Assembly: GCF_902497625.1 (NCBI RefSeq)
Contig: NZ_CABVGX010000027.1
Span: forward strand, 19,969 to 83,968
Reading direction: 5' to 3'
DNA length: 64,000 bases
From: Pseudomonas fluorescens
Lineage (GTDB): Bacteria > Pseudomonadota > Gammaproteobacteria > Pseudomonadales > Pseudomonadaceae
Shown here: positions 1 through 9,600 of the stretch, in pieces
Layout: the number at the start of each line of letters is the position of its first letter
How positions within the stretch are numbered: the first letter of the stretch is position 1
Notes under the pieces: generated by a model
Told to the model about the DNA's origin: nothing
Database searches by the model: none
Seen by the model: the letters and a program-made list of their open reading frames with translations, nothing else
Program-made: the position numbers and the translations under genes

Positions 1-673
1 ACTCGTCCCCATTGTCGGCCGGCCCCAGGCGATAACCGAGGCCGCGCACCGTTTCGACAATGCCGTTGCCGAGTTTGCGCCGAAGGTGATGGATGTGCAC
101 GTTGAGGGCGTTGCTCTCCAGTTCGTCGCTGAATCCGTAGACACTGTCTTTGAGCTGTTCAGTGGAAAGGACCCGACCGCGATTGTGCAGCAGGGCCTGC
201 AGTAGCGATTGTTCACGCCGCGAGAGGTCGACGGGCTGACCACCGAGCAAGGTTTCACGGCTGCTCGGGTTGTACGTCAGACGACCATGCTCGATCAGGT
301 TGACACTGCGACCTGCCACTCGCCGCAACAAGGTATGCAGACGCGCGGCAAGTTCGCGCAGGTCGAATGGCTTGAGCAAGTAATCGTCGGCGCCCGCCTG
401 CAAACCATCAACACGGTCAGTGACAGAGTCTCGTGCCGTCAAGATCAATACCGGAATCTCCAGGCCACCGTGCCGCAACTGCTGGAGCAACCTGAGTCCG
501 TCCTCATCGGGAAGTCCGAGATCAAGCACCATCACATCAAATTCGGCGACCTTGAGCATTGCCCGTGCAGCTGACGCTGTGGCCACATGCTCTACCGTCA
601 GGCCCTGAGCGGTAAGGCCGGCGACGATGCCGCTGGCGATCAGCTCATCGTCTTCGCAAACCAATACGTGCAT
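1..673 (-). CDS. OmpR/PhoB-family response regulator (3' end cut by window edge)
   Basis: Reading the minus strand from the ATG at 673 gives a receiver domain starting MHVLVCEDDEL, with the phospho-acceptor Asp in VLDLGLPDEDG and the Lys in LLKPFDL. A winged-helix DNA-binding domain follows (HIHHLRRKLG, ETVRGLGYRLG). The frame is still open at base 1, so only the last few residues and the stop are missing. It diverges from the hemopexin-like gene and the dsbD operon. In P. aeruginosa a two-component regulator sits beside dsbD2/dsbG in the same way, so a role in controlling that thiol-redox operon is a reasonable inference but is not shown here. Its kinase partner should lie beyond the left edge. 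Confidence 0.93.
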   Translation of the reverse strand, partial: MHVLVCEDDELIASGIVAGLTAQGLTVEHVATASAARAMLKVAEFDVMVLDLGLPDEDGLRLLQQLRHGGLEIPVLILTARDSVTDRVDGLQAGADDYLLKPFDLRELAARLHTLLRRVAGRSVNLIEHGRLTYNPSSRETLLGGQPVDLSRREQSLLQALLHNRGRVLSTEQLKDSVYGFSDELESNALNVHIHHLRRKLGNGIVETVRGLGYRLGPADNGDE

Positions 674-940
674 TGAAAGCTTCCTGCGTAAAAAAGCGAT
701 TGAAGCAAGCGAGCATTAAGCCGTGATTATGGCAAAGTCCTTGGCTGACGAGTAGCACCTGTTGTTCAGGTGAATTTTCCACATCCCAAACTATTCAAAT
801 CAATTCTAACTGAACGCAACTTCCACAGCTTCCAACAGAAACAAAACTCAACAACAAATATATCCACAAATTAAAACTTAGGGATAACCTGAATCTGCAT
901 CAAACTCTAATAGTAAACAAATTAAAAAACCAACCATCAC

Positions 941-1660
941 ATGAACGGATTCGTGACCATGAACACACTTGAAAATTTTGTGGCCGTCGACTGGCGCGCA
1001 GGAAAGGACAAGATTTATTTCTTCTTCAAGGACACCAACACTTATTCGCGCTTTGACATCGCCGAAGACAGAGTAGAAGACGGCTACCCCAAAGGGATCG
1101 ATCAGCGTGACTGGGGCGACTTTCATCCGTATGCCAAACACCTCCTTTTCGGGTTTGCAACCTCAGGCATCGACATTACGACTGCCTTTGACTTTGATTC
1201 CGACAGCCTCTGGCTGTTCTTCTACAAGGACGGTATTCCAACAGTTTGTAAATACGATCAGGATGACAATCGGGTAGAAATCATTACCAGCGTGGCGAAA
1301 TCCATCTGGCATCCTATTCTTCCGCATTTTGATCAAATTATAACCGGGACATTCAAGTCTTCCGCCCTGCACCCTCGTCGATTTCATTTTCTGCTGAAGG
1401 ATGGCAAGTCCATCTACCTTGATCTACACCGATCCAAACCGGCGTCATTGAAAGTGTTCGACAAAACGTTGCCGGGACTTGCTCCTCATAAGGACCTGAT
1501 TATTACGGCCGTGCAAAACGACCGAACACTGGCCGACAGCCACTATTACGTCTTTCTCACGCAGAATCGGTATATGCGCTATGACCTTCCCAATCTGAGA
1601 CTTCTGGCCGGGCCGCTTCGAGTCAGTGATGTCACCTGGCCAGGGCTGCTGCGCGTTTGA
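941..1660 (+). CDS. Hemopexin-repeat protein (single four-bladed propeller)
   Basis: The 239-residue product contains four successive blocks of about 50-60 residues of hemopexin type. The clearest is the first (AVDWRAGKDKIYFFFKD, YSRFDI, DGYPKGI, W). The others are weaker but spaced alike (FDFDSDSLWLFFYKD; RRFHFLLKDGKSIYLDL; HYYVFLTQNRYMRYDL). Four blades make one complete propeller. No signal peptide or membrane segment is visible. A second in-frame ATG at 959 is possible; neither start has a good ribosome site. The gene follows an AT-rich upstream region. Bacterial hemopexin-repeat proteins such as the photopexins of Photorhabdus are known, but their ligands are poorly defined. Function here is unknown; heme, metal or protein binding are the obvious options. 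Confidence 0.8.
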   Translation: MNGFVTMNTLENFVAVDWRAGKDKIYFFFKDTNTYSRFDIAEDRVEDGYPKGIDQRDWGDFHPYAKHLLFGFATSGIDITTAFDFDSDSLWLFFYKDGIPTVCKYDQDDNRVEIITSVAKSIWHPILPHFDQIITGTFKSSALHPRRFHFLLKDGKSIYLDLHRSKPASLKVFDKTLPGLAPHKDLIITAVQNDRTLADSHYYVFLTQNRYMRYDLPNLRLLAGPLRVSDVTWPGLLRV

Positions 1661-1770
1661 GTAGTCACCTGTTGAAACACGATCACGCTCGCAGTGGAGC
1701 AAAGTTAATCGGAGGTTAATCGCGCGCCCCCATCGTGCACTGCAATTGCACAGGGACAAGGCTCTCACCA

Positions 1771-3507
1771 ATGCGTCAGCTATTCTTCATTTTTGCTCTT
1801 CTGGTCTCCGGCCTGGCTCAGGCCGGGGGCAATCCGTTTGAAACCAAACCCGATTTCCTTGCGGTAGATAAAGCGTTCACTTTCACCTCAGAACGTCTCG
1901 AATCAGGGGAAACGCAGCTTTATTGGCAAATCGCCGACGGCTATTACCTCTATCAGCAGCGTCTGAAATTCGACGGTTTGTCGAAGGACCACACCCCCGC
2001 ACTACCAACGGGGGAGTCGCACAGCGACGAGTTTTTTGGCGAACAGCAAGTTTACCGGCAAGGTCTTGAGCTAAAGATCCCGGCCGGTGCCACAGGCCAG
2101 ATCAAAGTCGGTTTCCAGGGCTGTGCGGATGCTGGCCTCTGTTATCCGCCGCAGACCAAGATTGTGGAACTGGGCGGAATGCCCGGCGCATCGACAGTCG
2201 CGCAGGCACCGGATGAAGCATTAGCCAGCGGCTTGCAGCAACGCGCACTGGGCTGGAGTTTGCTGGTGTTCTTCGGCCTCGGCCTGTTGCTGGCGTTCAC
2301 CCCTTGCACCTTACCGATGTTGCCGATCCTCGCAGGCTTGGTCGTTGGCAGTGGCGCCTCACCTAAACGCGGGTTCGCCCTGGCGAGCAGTTATGTCGTC
2401 AGCATGGCGCTGGTGTACGCAGGGCTGGGCGTATTGGCGGCACTGCTCGGGGCAAACCTGCAGGCACTGTTGCAGAATCCATGGTTGCTCGGCACGTTCG
2501 CGGCGGTGTTTGTGTTGCTGGCGCTGCCGATGTTCGGCTTCTTCGAACTTCAATTACCGGTGGCCGTGCGTGATCGACTGGAAAATGTCTCGCGCGGTCA
2601 GCGCGGTGGCAGCCTGATCGGGGCCGGTGTGTTAGGCGCCGTATCCGGTTTGCTGGTCGGACCGTGCATGACCGCCCCACTGGCAGGCGCGCTGCTCTAT
2701 ATAGCGCAAAGTGGCAACGCGCTGCACGGTGGCTTGATCCTGTTTGCCATGGGCATCGGGATGGGTGTTCCGCTGCTGCTGCTGGTGACCGTGGGCAATC
2801 GCTTCCTGCCCAAACCCGGCGCCTGGATGAACCTGCTCAAAGGCGTATTCGGTTTTCTGTTCCTGGCCACCGCACTGTTGATGGTGCGTCCGCTACTGGA
2901 CGAATCGCTGTGGATTGGACTGTGCGGCGCATTGCTGTTGATCGCCGCTTACAGTGCGTGGAAGCAGTCGGAGGGGTTCGGGCGCGTCGCCCATCTGTTC
3001 GGCGCCAGTGCACTGCTGATGGGGTTATGGGGCAGCTTGTTGATGATCGGCGCGGCAGGTGGCAGCGGCGAACTGTTCCAGCCCCTGCAGGTGTTCAACG
3101 CTTCGAAAGCGAGCACGCTCACACGCCCGGTGGGTCACGACGCATTCACCACGATCAAGGATCCGGCAGCGCTGCAAAAGGAATTGGACGCCGCTAAGGC
3201 GCAAGGTCAGTGGGTACTGCTGGACTACTATGCCGACTGGTGTGTCTCGTGCAAAGTCATGGAAAAGCAGGTATTCGCCAAACCCGAAGTCCTCGACGCA
3301 CTGAGTGAAGTGCGCTTGCTGCGCCTCGACGTGACCGCCGACAATGTCGCCAGCCGCGAATTGCTCAGCCGCTTTAAAGTGCCGGGACCGCCAAGCTTCC
3401 TCTGGCTTGGCGCCGACGGTGAAGAGCGACGCAGTAAACGCATCACTGGCGAAGTCGATGCCAAAACATTCCTGCAACGCTGGACCACCACCCGAGACGC
3501 CCGTTAA
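1771..3507 (+). CDS. dsbD: Thiol:disulfide interchange protein DsbD (DsbD2-like)
   Basis: Inner-membrane reductant conduit that passes electrons from cytosolic thioredoxin to periplasmic thiol proteins. The three DsbD parts are visible in order. A signal peptide (MRQLFFIFALLVSGLAQA) leads the N-terminal alpha domain with its Cys pair (GCADAGLCYPP, about residues 118/124). A multi-span core follows with Cys in FTPCTLPMLP and VGPCMTAPL. A C-terminal thioredoxin domain has WCVSCK (Cys491/Cys494). The start at 1771 is preferred over the upstream in-frame ATG at 1735 because the signal peptide begins there and an AAGG lies just upstream. Its stop overlaps the start of the next gene (TAATG), so dsbD, the TlpA-like gene and dsbG form one operon. 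Its likely client is the DsbG encoded here. Confidence 0.96.
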   Translation: MRQLFFIFALLVSGLAQAGGNPFETKPDFLAVDKAFTFTSERLESGETQLYWQIADGYYLYQQRLKFDGLSKDHTPALPTGESHSDEFFGEQQVYRQGLELKIPAGATGQIKVGFQGCADAGLCYPPQTKIVELGGMPGASTVAQAPDEALASGLQQRALGWSLLVFFGLGLLLAFTPCTLPMLPILAGLVVGSGASPKRGFALASSYVVSMALVYAGLGVLAALLGANLQALLQNPWLLGTFAAVFVLLALPMFGFFELQLPVAVRDRLENVSRGQRGGSLIGAGVLGAVSGLLVGPCMTAPLAGALLYIAQSGNALHGGLILFAMGIGMGVPLLLLVTVGNRFLPKPGAWMNLLKGVFGFLFLATALLMVRPLLDESLWIGLCGALLLIAAYSAWKQSEGFGRVAHLFGASALLMGLWGSLLMIGAAGGSGELFQPLQVFNASKASTLTRPVGHDAFTTIKDPAALQKELDAAKAQGQWVLLDYYADWCVSCKVMEKQVFAKPEVLDALSEVRLLRLDVTADNVASRELLSRFKVPGPPSFLWLGADGEERRSKRITGEVDAKTFLQRWTTTRDAR

Positions 3508-4373
3508 TGCTGACCTTTACCCTCGGCACCTTCGCCATTGCGCTCAACCATCTGCTGCTGATCAGTGCCTTGGCGCTGGCGACTTTTGTCGGCTGGCGAA
3601 CGGCCAAACGCGGTGGCGAAAACCCCGAGTCGGCGCTGTTCAGCTTGTTTCTGCTCGGCATGCTGGCGGCACGAATCAGTTTCGTGGCCATGTACTGGAC
3701 GCATTACCGTGATGATCCGTGGCAGATGATCGATGTGCGCGACGGCGGTTTTCTTGCCTGGCCGGGTGTGCTTGCGCTGCTGCTCGGCGCTTTGTATCGC
3801 GGCTGGCGTCGTCCTGGCTTGCGTCGTCCGTTGGGCTTCGGCGTGGCCAGCGGCGTCGCCTTCTGGTTGCTGGCAACCTTCTCTCTGACGATTTACGAAC
3901 AAGGCACGCGTCTGCCGGAAATCACCCTGCGCAATGCCGCCGGGGACACCGTGCAATTGGCGGATTACAAGGGCGGGCCGCTGGTCATTAACCTCTGGGC
4001 GACCTGGTGTCCGCCCTGTCGCCGGGAAATGCCGGTACTGGAGAACGCGCAGATGCAGCGCCCGGACCTGACTTTTCTGTTCGTCAATCAGGCGGAAAGC
4101 ATGCAAAGCGTCGCCACCTATCTGGAAACCCAAGGCCTTAGCCTGAGCAACGTGCTGTTCGACGGCAGTGGCCGCCTGGGCCAGGCCGTGGGTTCGATGG
4201 CTTTGCCGACTACGCTGTTCTATAACCCCGACGGCCGGCTGCTGGGCAGCCATCTGGGCGAATTGTCGGAAGCCAGTCTGGCCCGCGCCCTGGAAAATTT
4301 CGACAGCCTCCCTGCTGCCACACCGGCCACCTCTTCAAGGAAAACACCATGCCCCGCTTCCGCCACCTGCTGA
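3507..4373 (+). CDS. Membrane-anchored TlpA-type thioredoxin with LGT-like N-terminus
   Basis: The C-terminal half is a periplasmic thioredoxin-fold domain with the redox motif ATWCPPCRREMP (Cys168/Cys171), the cis-Pro region ALPTTLFY and a TlpA/ResA-like layout. The N-terminal ~125 residues are hydrophobic with about four spans and resemble part of prolipoprotein diacylglyceryl transferase (ARISFVAMYW, then VRDGGFLAWPGVLALLLG). The catalytic Arg-rich GRxGNF region of LGT is absent, so this looks like a membrane scaffold rather than an active transferase. Translationally coupled to dsbD (1-base overlap) and overlapping dsbG by 25 bases. It probably relays electrons from DsbD to periplasmic disulfides. 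A similar protein lies between dsbD2 and dsbG in P. aeruginosa as I recall it. Confidence 0.9.
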   Translation: MLTFTLGTFAIALNHLLLISALALATFVGWRTAKRGGENPESALFSLFLLGMLAARISFVAMYWTHYRDDPWQMIDVRDGGFLAWPGVLALLLGALYRGWRRPGLRRPLGFGVASGVAFWLLATFSLTIYEQGTRLPEITLRNAAGDTVQLADYKGGPLVINLWATWCPPCRREMPVLENAQMQRPDLTFLFVNQAESMQSVATYLETQGLSLSNVLFDGSGRLGQAVGSMALPTTLFYNPDGRLLGSHLGELSEASLARALENFDSLPAATPATSSRKTPCPASATC

Positions 4374-5119
4374 TGCTGACCCTGAGCGCAGCGATTCTTC
4401 ATCTGCCTTCGCTGCAGGCCGCCGAAGAACTGCCTGACGCGATCAAAAAAATCGAAGCCAAGGGTGCCAAAATCGTCGGCCAGTTCGACGCCCCCGACGG
4501 TTTGCGCGGTTATGCCGCGCAGTACCAGAACCGTGGCATGGCGCTGTACCTGACGCCGGATGGCAAACACGTATTGCTGGGCAATCTGTTTGATGCCGAT
4601 GGCAATGACCTGAGCAGCGAGCCTTTGCAGAAGCTGGTCTACGCGCCGATGTCGAAAGAAGTCCTGGCCAAGATGGAAGCCAGCAGCTGGATCGCCGATG
4701 GCAACAAGGACGCGCCGCGCATCGTTTACATGTTCAGCGATCCGAACTGCCCTTATTGCAACATGTTCTGGGAACAGGCCAGGCCGTGGGTGAAGGCGGG
4801 CAAAGTGCAGCTGCGACACATCATGGTCGGCATCATTCGCGAGGACAGTCCGGGCAAATCGGCTGCGTTGCTCGCGGCCAAGGATCCCCAGAAAGCCCTG
4901 CAAGACCACGAAGGTGCCGGCAAGGCCAGCCAGTTGAAAGCGCTAAAGGAAGTGCCACCGGCGATCCAGGCGAAACTGGCGGCGAACATGCAGTTGATGG
5001 AAGAGCTGGAGTTGTCTGCCACCCCGGCGATTTTCTATGTGGACGACAAGGGCGAGTTGCAGCAGCAACAAGGCGCTCCGTCGCCGGATAAGCTGGTGAA
5101 GATTCTCGGGCCGAAGTAG
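4349..5119 (+). CDS. dsbG: Thiol:disulfide interchange protein DsbG
   Basis: Periplasmic DsbC/DsbG-family protein that isomerises disulfides or protects single cysteines from sulfenylation. A signal peptide (cleavage after LPSLQA) is followed by an N-terminal dimerisation region and a thioredoxin domain with FSDPNCPYCNMFW (Cys134-Cys137) and the cis-Pro segment SATPAIFYVD. The 256-residue length is normal for DsbG. The start overlaps the preceding gene by 25 bases in another frame, with AAGGAAAAC just before the ATG, consistent with translational coupling. Last gene of the dsbD operon. Its reduced state is presumably maintained by that DsbD or the TlpA-like protein (inference from the operon). 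Confidence 0.93.
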   Translation: MPRFRHLLMLTLSAAILHLPSLQAAEELPDAIKKIEAKGAKIVGQFDAPDGLRGYAAQYQNRGMALYLTPDGKHVLLGNLFDADGNDLSSEPLQKLVYAPMSKEVLAKMEASSWIADGNKDAPRIVYMFSDPNCPYCNMFWEQARPWVKAGKVQLRHIMVGIIREDSPGKSAALLAAKDPQKALQDHEGAGKASQLKALKEVPPAIQAKLAANMQLMEELELSATPAIFYVDDKGELQQQQGAPSPDKLVKILGPK

Positions 5120-5153
5120 GTCCTCTGAGACATTGCGAAACCTCGCTGGCCCC

Positions 5154-5315
5154 TTCGCGAGCAGGCTCGCTCCCACAATGAAAATGCTGTTCCCTGTGAG
5201 CGCGCGAGCAGGCTCACTCCCACATTGAAAATGCTGTTCCCTGTGAGCGCGCGAGCAGGCTCACTCCTGCAATGGAATGCATTCCCCTGTGGGAGCGAGC
5301 CTGCTCGCGAAAGCG
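5154..5315. repeat. REP element cluster with 47-bp tandem unit
   Basis: Three REP copies in the same orientation start near 5154, 5202 and 5249 (core GCGAGCAGGCTCxCTCC). They are followed by one inverted copy at 5288-5315 (GGGAGCGAGCCTGCTCGCGA). The second and third copies lie in a 47-bp tandem duplication, with CTGTGAGCGCGCGAGCAGG at 5194 and 5241. The block sits between the convergent ends of dsbG and the hydrolase gene, a usual place for Pseudomonas REPs, and could act as a transcript-end structure. Confidence 0.85.
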
Positions 5316-5328
5316 TCAGCAAAAACGG

Positions 5329-6141
5329 CTAGTTTGTATCGGCCAGAAACCTCAGCAACTTCTCCGTCACAAACTGCGGATTTTCCCGACTTGAAATATG
5401 TCCGGCATCCGGCACCAGTACGCACGGGCAGCCGATCAGTTCAGCCATCTCCTTCGCCTCCGAGGGCGGTCGCGGTTTGTCCTGATCGCCACACATCACC
5501 AGCGTTGTCGCCGGGTTCAGCTCACTCAGCCGTGACATGAAATCGTCTCGTCCAAACGTAATCCGTCCCATCGGGACGATGCTTTCACGCAAGCGATCGG
5601 CTGGCAACGCCGCCAGCGAAGCGCGAAACTCCTGGTATAGCGGCGACTGTGGATCAATACCCGGACGGAAGAATATCGGCACCACGATATCCAGCAATTG
5701 CGGAGTGATTTCGCCGGTTTCTTCGATCTGTTTCAACAGTCCGAAATAATATTGGCGGGTCGGCTCGGGTTCCACGCCGGCGTAGGTGTCCATCAGCACC
5801 AGACCGTCAATGCGTTGCGCAGCCGACAGTGCCGCCCGTACCCCCCACATGCCGCCGACCGACAGCCCCACCAGTGTAAAGCGGTCGATGCCAAGATGAT
5901 CGATCAACGCCAACGCTTGACGGGCAATATCATCCAGTGACGTCGTGCCTTCGGGCAGTCGTCCGGATTCGCCATGCCCCCAAAGCTCTGGGGCAATCAC
6001 CCGGTAATGCCGTGACAACGCCTCGATCTGAGGCGCCCACATGCTCTGATCCCACAAGTAACTGCCGGCCAGCAGCACGGCGGGGCCGGTGCCCTGATCG
6101 ACGTAATGCAGCGGTTGTCCATCTACGGTAAAGAACGGCAT
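5329..6141 (-). CDS. Alpha/beta hydrolase
   Basis: The 270-residue product has the hydrolase fold order: oxyanion segment GPAVLLAGSYLWD, nucleophile elbow LVGLSVGGMWG (Ser in GxSxG), acid in VMCGDQDKPRP, and the catalytic His in PDAGHISSREN near the C-terminus. The N-terminus (FTVDGQPLHYVDQGTGP) is like 3-oxoadipate enol-lactonases, bromoperoxidases and related esterases. No signal peptide is seen, so it is probably cytosolic. AGGAGA seven bases before the ATG supports the start. It stands alone, convergent with dsbG, and the substrate cannot be told from context. Confidence 0.85.
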   Translation of the reverse strand: MPFFTVDGQPLHYVDQGTGPAVLLAGSYLWDQSMWAPQIEALSRHYRVIAPELWGHGESGRLPEGTTSLDDIARQALALIDHLGIDRFTLVGLSVGGMWGVRAALSAAQRIDGLVLMDTYAGVEPEPTRQYYFGLLKQIEETGEITPQLLDIVVPIFFRPGIDPQSPLYQEFRASLAALPADRLRESIVPMGRITFGRDDFMSRLSELNPATTLVMCGDQDKPRPPSEAKEMAELIGCPCVLVPDAGHISSRENPQFVTEKLLRFLADTN

Positions 6142-6655
6142 GGGTTGTCTCCTGTTGAGGTGGCCTAGCGATAAGAATTACCCAGCCTGCCGCGACGAAA
6201 ATCGACCGTCAACCTATACATCTGTACACACCGCAACTACAACCGGCGTTACAACACTTTTAATAATTTGCAATGATCCTGCGGAAAATAACAGTTCAAC
6301 TCACCATAGCTGCGAATAAACTGATGACCACCACGTCTAAAATTCATCACCACAACCAGCGATCGTTAAAACGACTTGCAGCGATACAAGAACAATGAGT
6401 CCCACTTCGCAAGTTTGAAACTAACGGTGATTGCCAGGACAAGTATGAAATTCGCACCGGCTGTGACGATGTTATATTCATGGGTCTAATGATAAAGAAC
6501 ATCCATTTGTTGTCCGGGGCACCCGCGTCGGAAAGAATTTTTTTCAGTGGGCATTGATATACCTGGCATCCTTTCAGGCAGCGGTTTATCGCTTGGTGAC
6601 TTGCGATAGCATCCTGCAAGTTCGAGCAACTTGCAGTTGCCACACAGGTATCCGC
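6142..6655. other. Intergenic region between hydrolase and pvdL 3' end
   Basis: About 510 bases, noticeably AT-richer than the flanks. It must hold the hydrolase promoter (minus strand). A perfect 9-bp stem with 5-base loop lies at 6614-6636 (CTGCAAGTT / AACTTGCAG), just downstream of the pvdL stop. It has no clear T-run on the pvdL strand, so it is only a weak terminator candidate. Short open frames here have no family features and I do not call them genes. Confidence 0.5.
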
Positions 6656-9600
6656 CTACAGCCCCTCCAGCTCCGCCAGCAAGTCATTCAGGCGATCCAC
6701 CTTCTCCTCGGTCATATCGCTCGACGCCAACGCGTTGATGTACGTCGCCAGTTCCGCCACCGTGCTGCACTCGAACATTGCCCGCAACGGTACATCACGC
6801 TGCAGGGTTTTCTGCACCCGGGATGCAATCTGCGTTGCCAGCAACGAATGTCCACCGAGTTCGAAGAAGTTATCTTCTACACCCACCCTCTCGACCTTCA
6901 GTACCTGCGCCCAAATGTCCGCGAGTGTCTGCTCCAGTTCATTGCGCGGCGGCTGGTAATCCTGGCTCTGCAACTGACCGATCTCCAGCGCAGGCAGCAA
7001 CTTGCGATCCAGTTTGCCGTTAGCGTTCAACGGCATCCGCTCGAGCCACAACCAGTGCAGCGGCACCATGTATTCCGGCAACTCGGCACGCAACCGCTGC
7101 TTGATTCGCTCCAGACGTTCGCCAGGATTCAGCGCCGAAGCCGTTGCCACCAAATAGCCGACCAAATGCTTGCCGTTAGCGCCCTCCTGCACACCCACTG
7201 CGGCATCGCGTATCTCTGGTTGCTCGTGCAGACGGGCTTCGATTTCGCCCAGCTCGATGCGGTAGCCGCGAATTTTTACCTGCTGGTCGGTCCGCCCGAC
7301 GTATTCCAGCACGCCGTCGGTGCGCCGCCGCGCCAGATCGCCAGTGCGGTACAAACGGTCACCCTGCGCGCCTAATGGATTCGGCACAAACACCTGCGCG
7401 GTGCGCGACGGATCGCTGACATAACCACGGCCGACGCCCGTACCGGCGACGCACAACTCGCCCACCGCGCCCAGCGGCACCAGTTCCAGCGCACCATCGA
7501 GCAGGTACAAACGGTTATTGTCAGTCGGCGTTCCAATCGGCAGATAACTGCCCCGAGTCGACGCCAGGTCGACGCGGAAAAAGGCCACGTCATCGGAACA
7601 TTCTGCCGGGCCATAGGCGTTTACCAGGCCAATTTCCGGGTAGCGCAACAGCCATTGACGGGCGAGCTCCGGCGGCATTGCTTCACCGGTCGGCAGCATC
7701 CAGCGCAGACCGTCGAGGCTCATGCGTTCCTGCGCGAGCATGCCCTGAATCAACGACGGCACGCTCTCCAGCACGGTGATGCCCTGAGCCGAGACATGCG
7801 CCAACAAACCCTGCGGATCGTGGGCGAGGGTGTTCGGCACGATGTCCACCCGCGCGCCGAACAGCGGTGCGGCGAGGAACTGCCAGACCGAGATATCGAA
7901 GCTTTGCGACGCCGTCTGCGCGATCACATCGGCCTCACTCAGGTTGAGATAAGGGACTTTGCTGAACTGGTTATTGAGCATGCCGCGTTGCTCGACCATC
8001 ACGCCTTTCGGCAAACCGGTGGAGCCCGAGGTGTAGATCACGTAAGCGAGGTTATCCGGACCGCTGTAGACGCCTGGATTATCCAGCGCGACCGCGCTCG
8101 CCTGGACCTCTTCCCAGACCAGCAGTTTCGGTCGATTGGTGCAGGCGAACGCGTCCAGCAACGCGACGGCCTGTTCGTGACAGGACCGAGTGCAGACCAG
8201 CAGCGGCGTGCGGCTCAACTCGATAATTCGACCCAGACGCGGACTGGGAAGCGCCGGGTCCAGCGGCAGATAACCCGCACCGGCCTTGAAGCTGCCGATG
8301 ATCATGCCGAGCAGATCGAGGTTGCGTTCGGCCAGCAATGCTACCGGTTGATCCAGGCCGACACCGGCGGCGATCAGTGCATGGCCGAGTCGGTTGCTGC
8401 GCCGATTCAGCTCGAAATAAGTGAGCTGCCGATCCAGGCAACTCGCGGCAATCCGCTGCGGGTGCCGAGCCACTTGCGTTTCGAACAATGCAACGTAGCT
8501 CTGCTGCAGCGGGTAATCGTGCTCACTCTGATTGCAGCCGTGGAGCAGAAAACCCCGCTCATCGGCACCGAGCAGCGGCAGATCCGCCATCTCACCGTGG
8601 AAGCCTTCAACCAGCGCCAGCAGCAAACGCTTGAACTCGGCGAGCATCCGCTCGATGGTCGATTCGTCGAAATAGCGCTGGTCATACGAGAGATGCAAGC
8701 CAAGGTCATCGCCCGGATAACACACGGCGGTCAGCGGGAAATTGGTGTGGGTGCGGCCCGAATCCGAGGTCGCATTCAGGCTCTGCGCGCGGTCCAGCAC
8801 CGAGACTTCCACTGGCGCGTTTTCGAACACGAACAGGCTGTCGAACAGCGGCTGGCCTTTAGGCAATTCGCTGTTTTCCTGAATGCTCACCAGCGGCAGA
8901 TATTCGTACTCACGCAGCTGCATATTGCTGTCGAGTAAACCGCTGAGCCATTCGCGGACGCTGCAGGGTTGCTCGTCTTCGGGGATTTTCACCCGCAGCG
9001 CGACGCTGTTGATGAACAGCCCGACGGTGCGTTGCATCTCTGGCATTTCTACAGGACGCCCGGCCACAGTGACGCCGAACAGCACGTCGCGATCACCGCT
9101 CAAGCGCCGCAACACCAACGCCCACGCCGCTTGCGCGAAGGTGTTGATGGTCAACTGATGCGCCTGCGCCAGTTGACGCAGCCTTGCACCGTCGCGGGCA
9201 TCCAGTCGGGTGTAGCGATCGCCGACGATCATTCCGCCGCTGTCGCCGGCATGTTCACGCAGGAACGGTCGGTCGCTCGGAATAGGCGTGGTTCGCTCGA
9301 AGCCTTGCAAATTGCTTTTCCACCACTGGCGCGCTTCGGTCAGACTCTGCCGTTGCAGCCAGCCAATGTAATCGCGATAGCGCGGCGGCAACGGCAATTG
9401 CGCGTCACGTCCTTCGCCGAGCGCCGTGTAGATTTCGAAGAAATCATTCATCAGCAACGAACGGCACCAGGCGTCAATCAGGATGTGGTGATTGCTCATC
9501 ATGAACCAGTAACGCGCCGCGCCAACCTTGATCAGGCGCAAGTGGAACGGCGCCTGATGCAACAGATCGAACCCGGCTTCGCGTTCACTTTTCAGCAGCG

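Noticed and set aside
209..574. Plus-strand open frame of 121 codons
   Set aside because: It is antisense to the clear response regulator reading from 673 to the left edge and has no family features.
6347..6643. Minus-strand open frame of 98 codons downstream of pvdL
   Set aside because: Low-complexity, Cys/Ser-rich product with no start context or family signature; lies in an AT-rich intergenic region.
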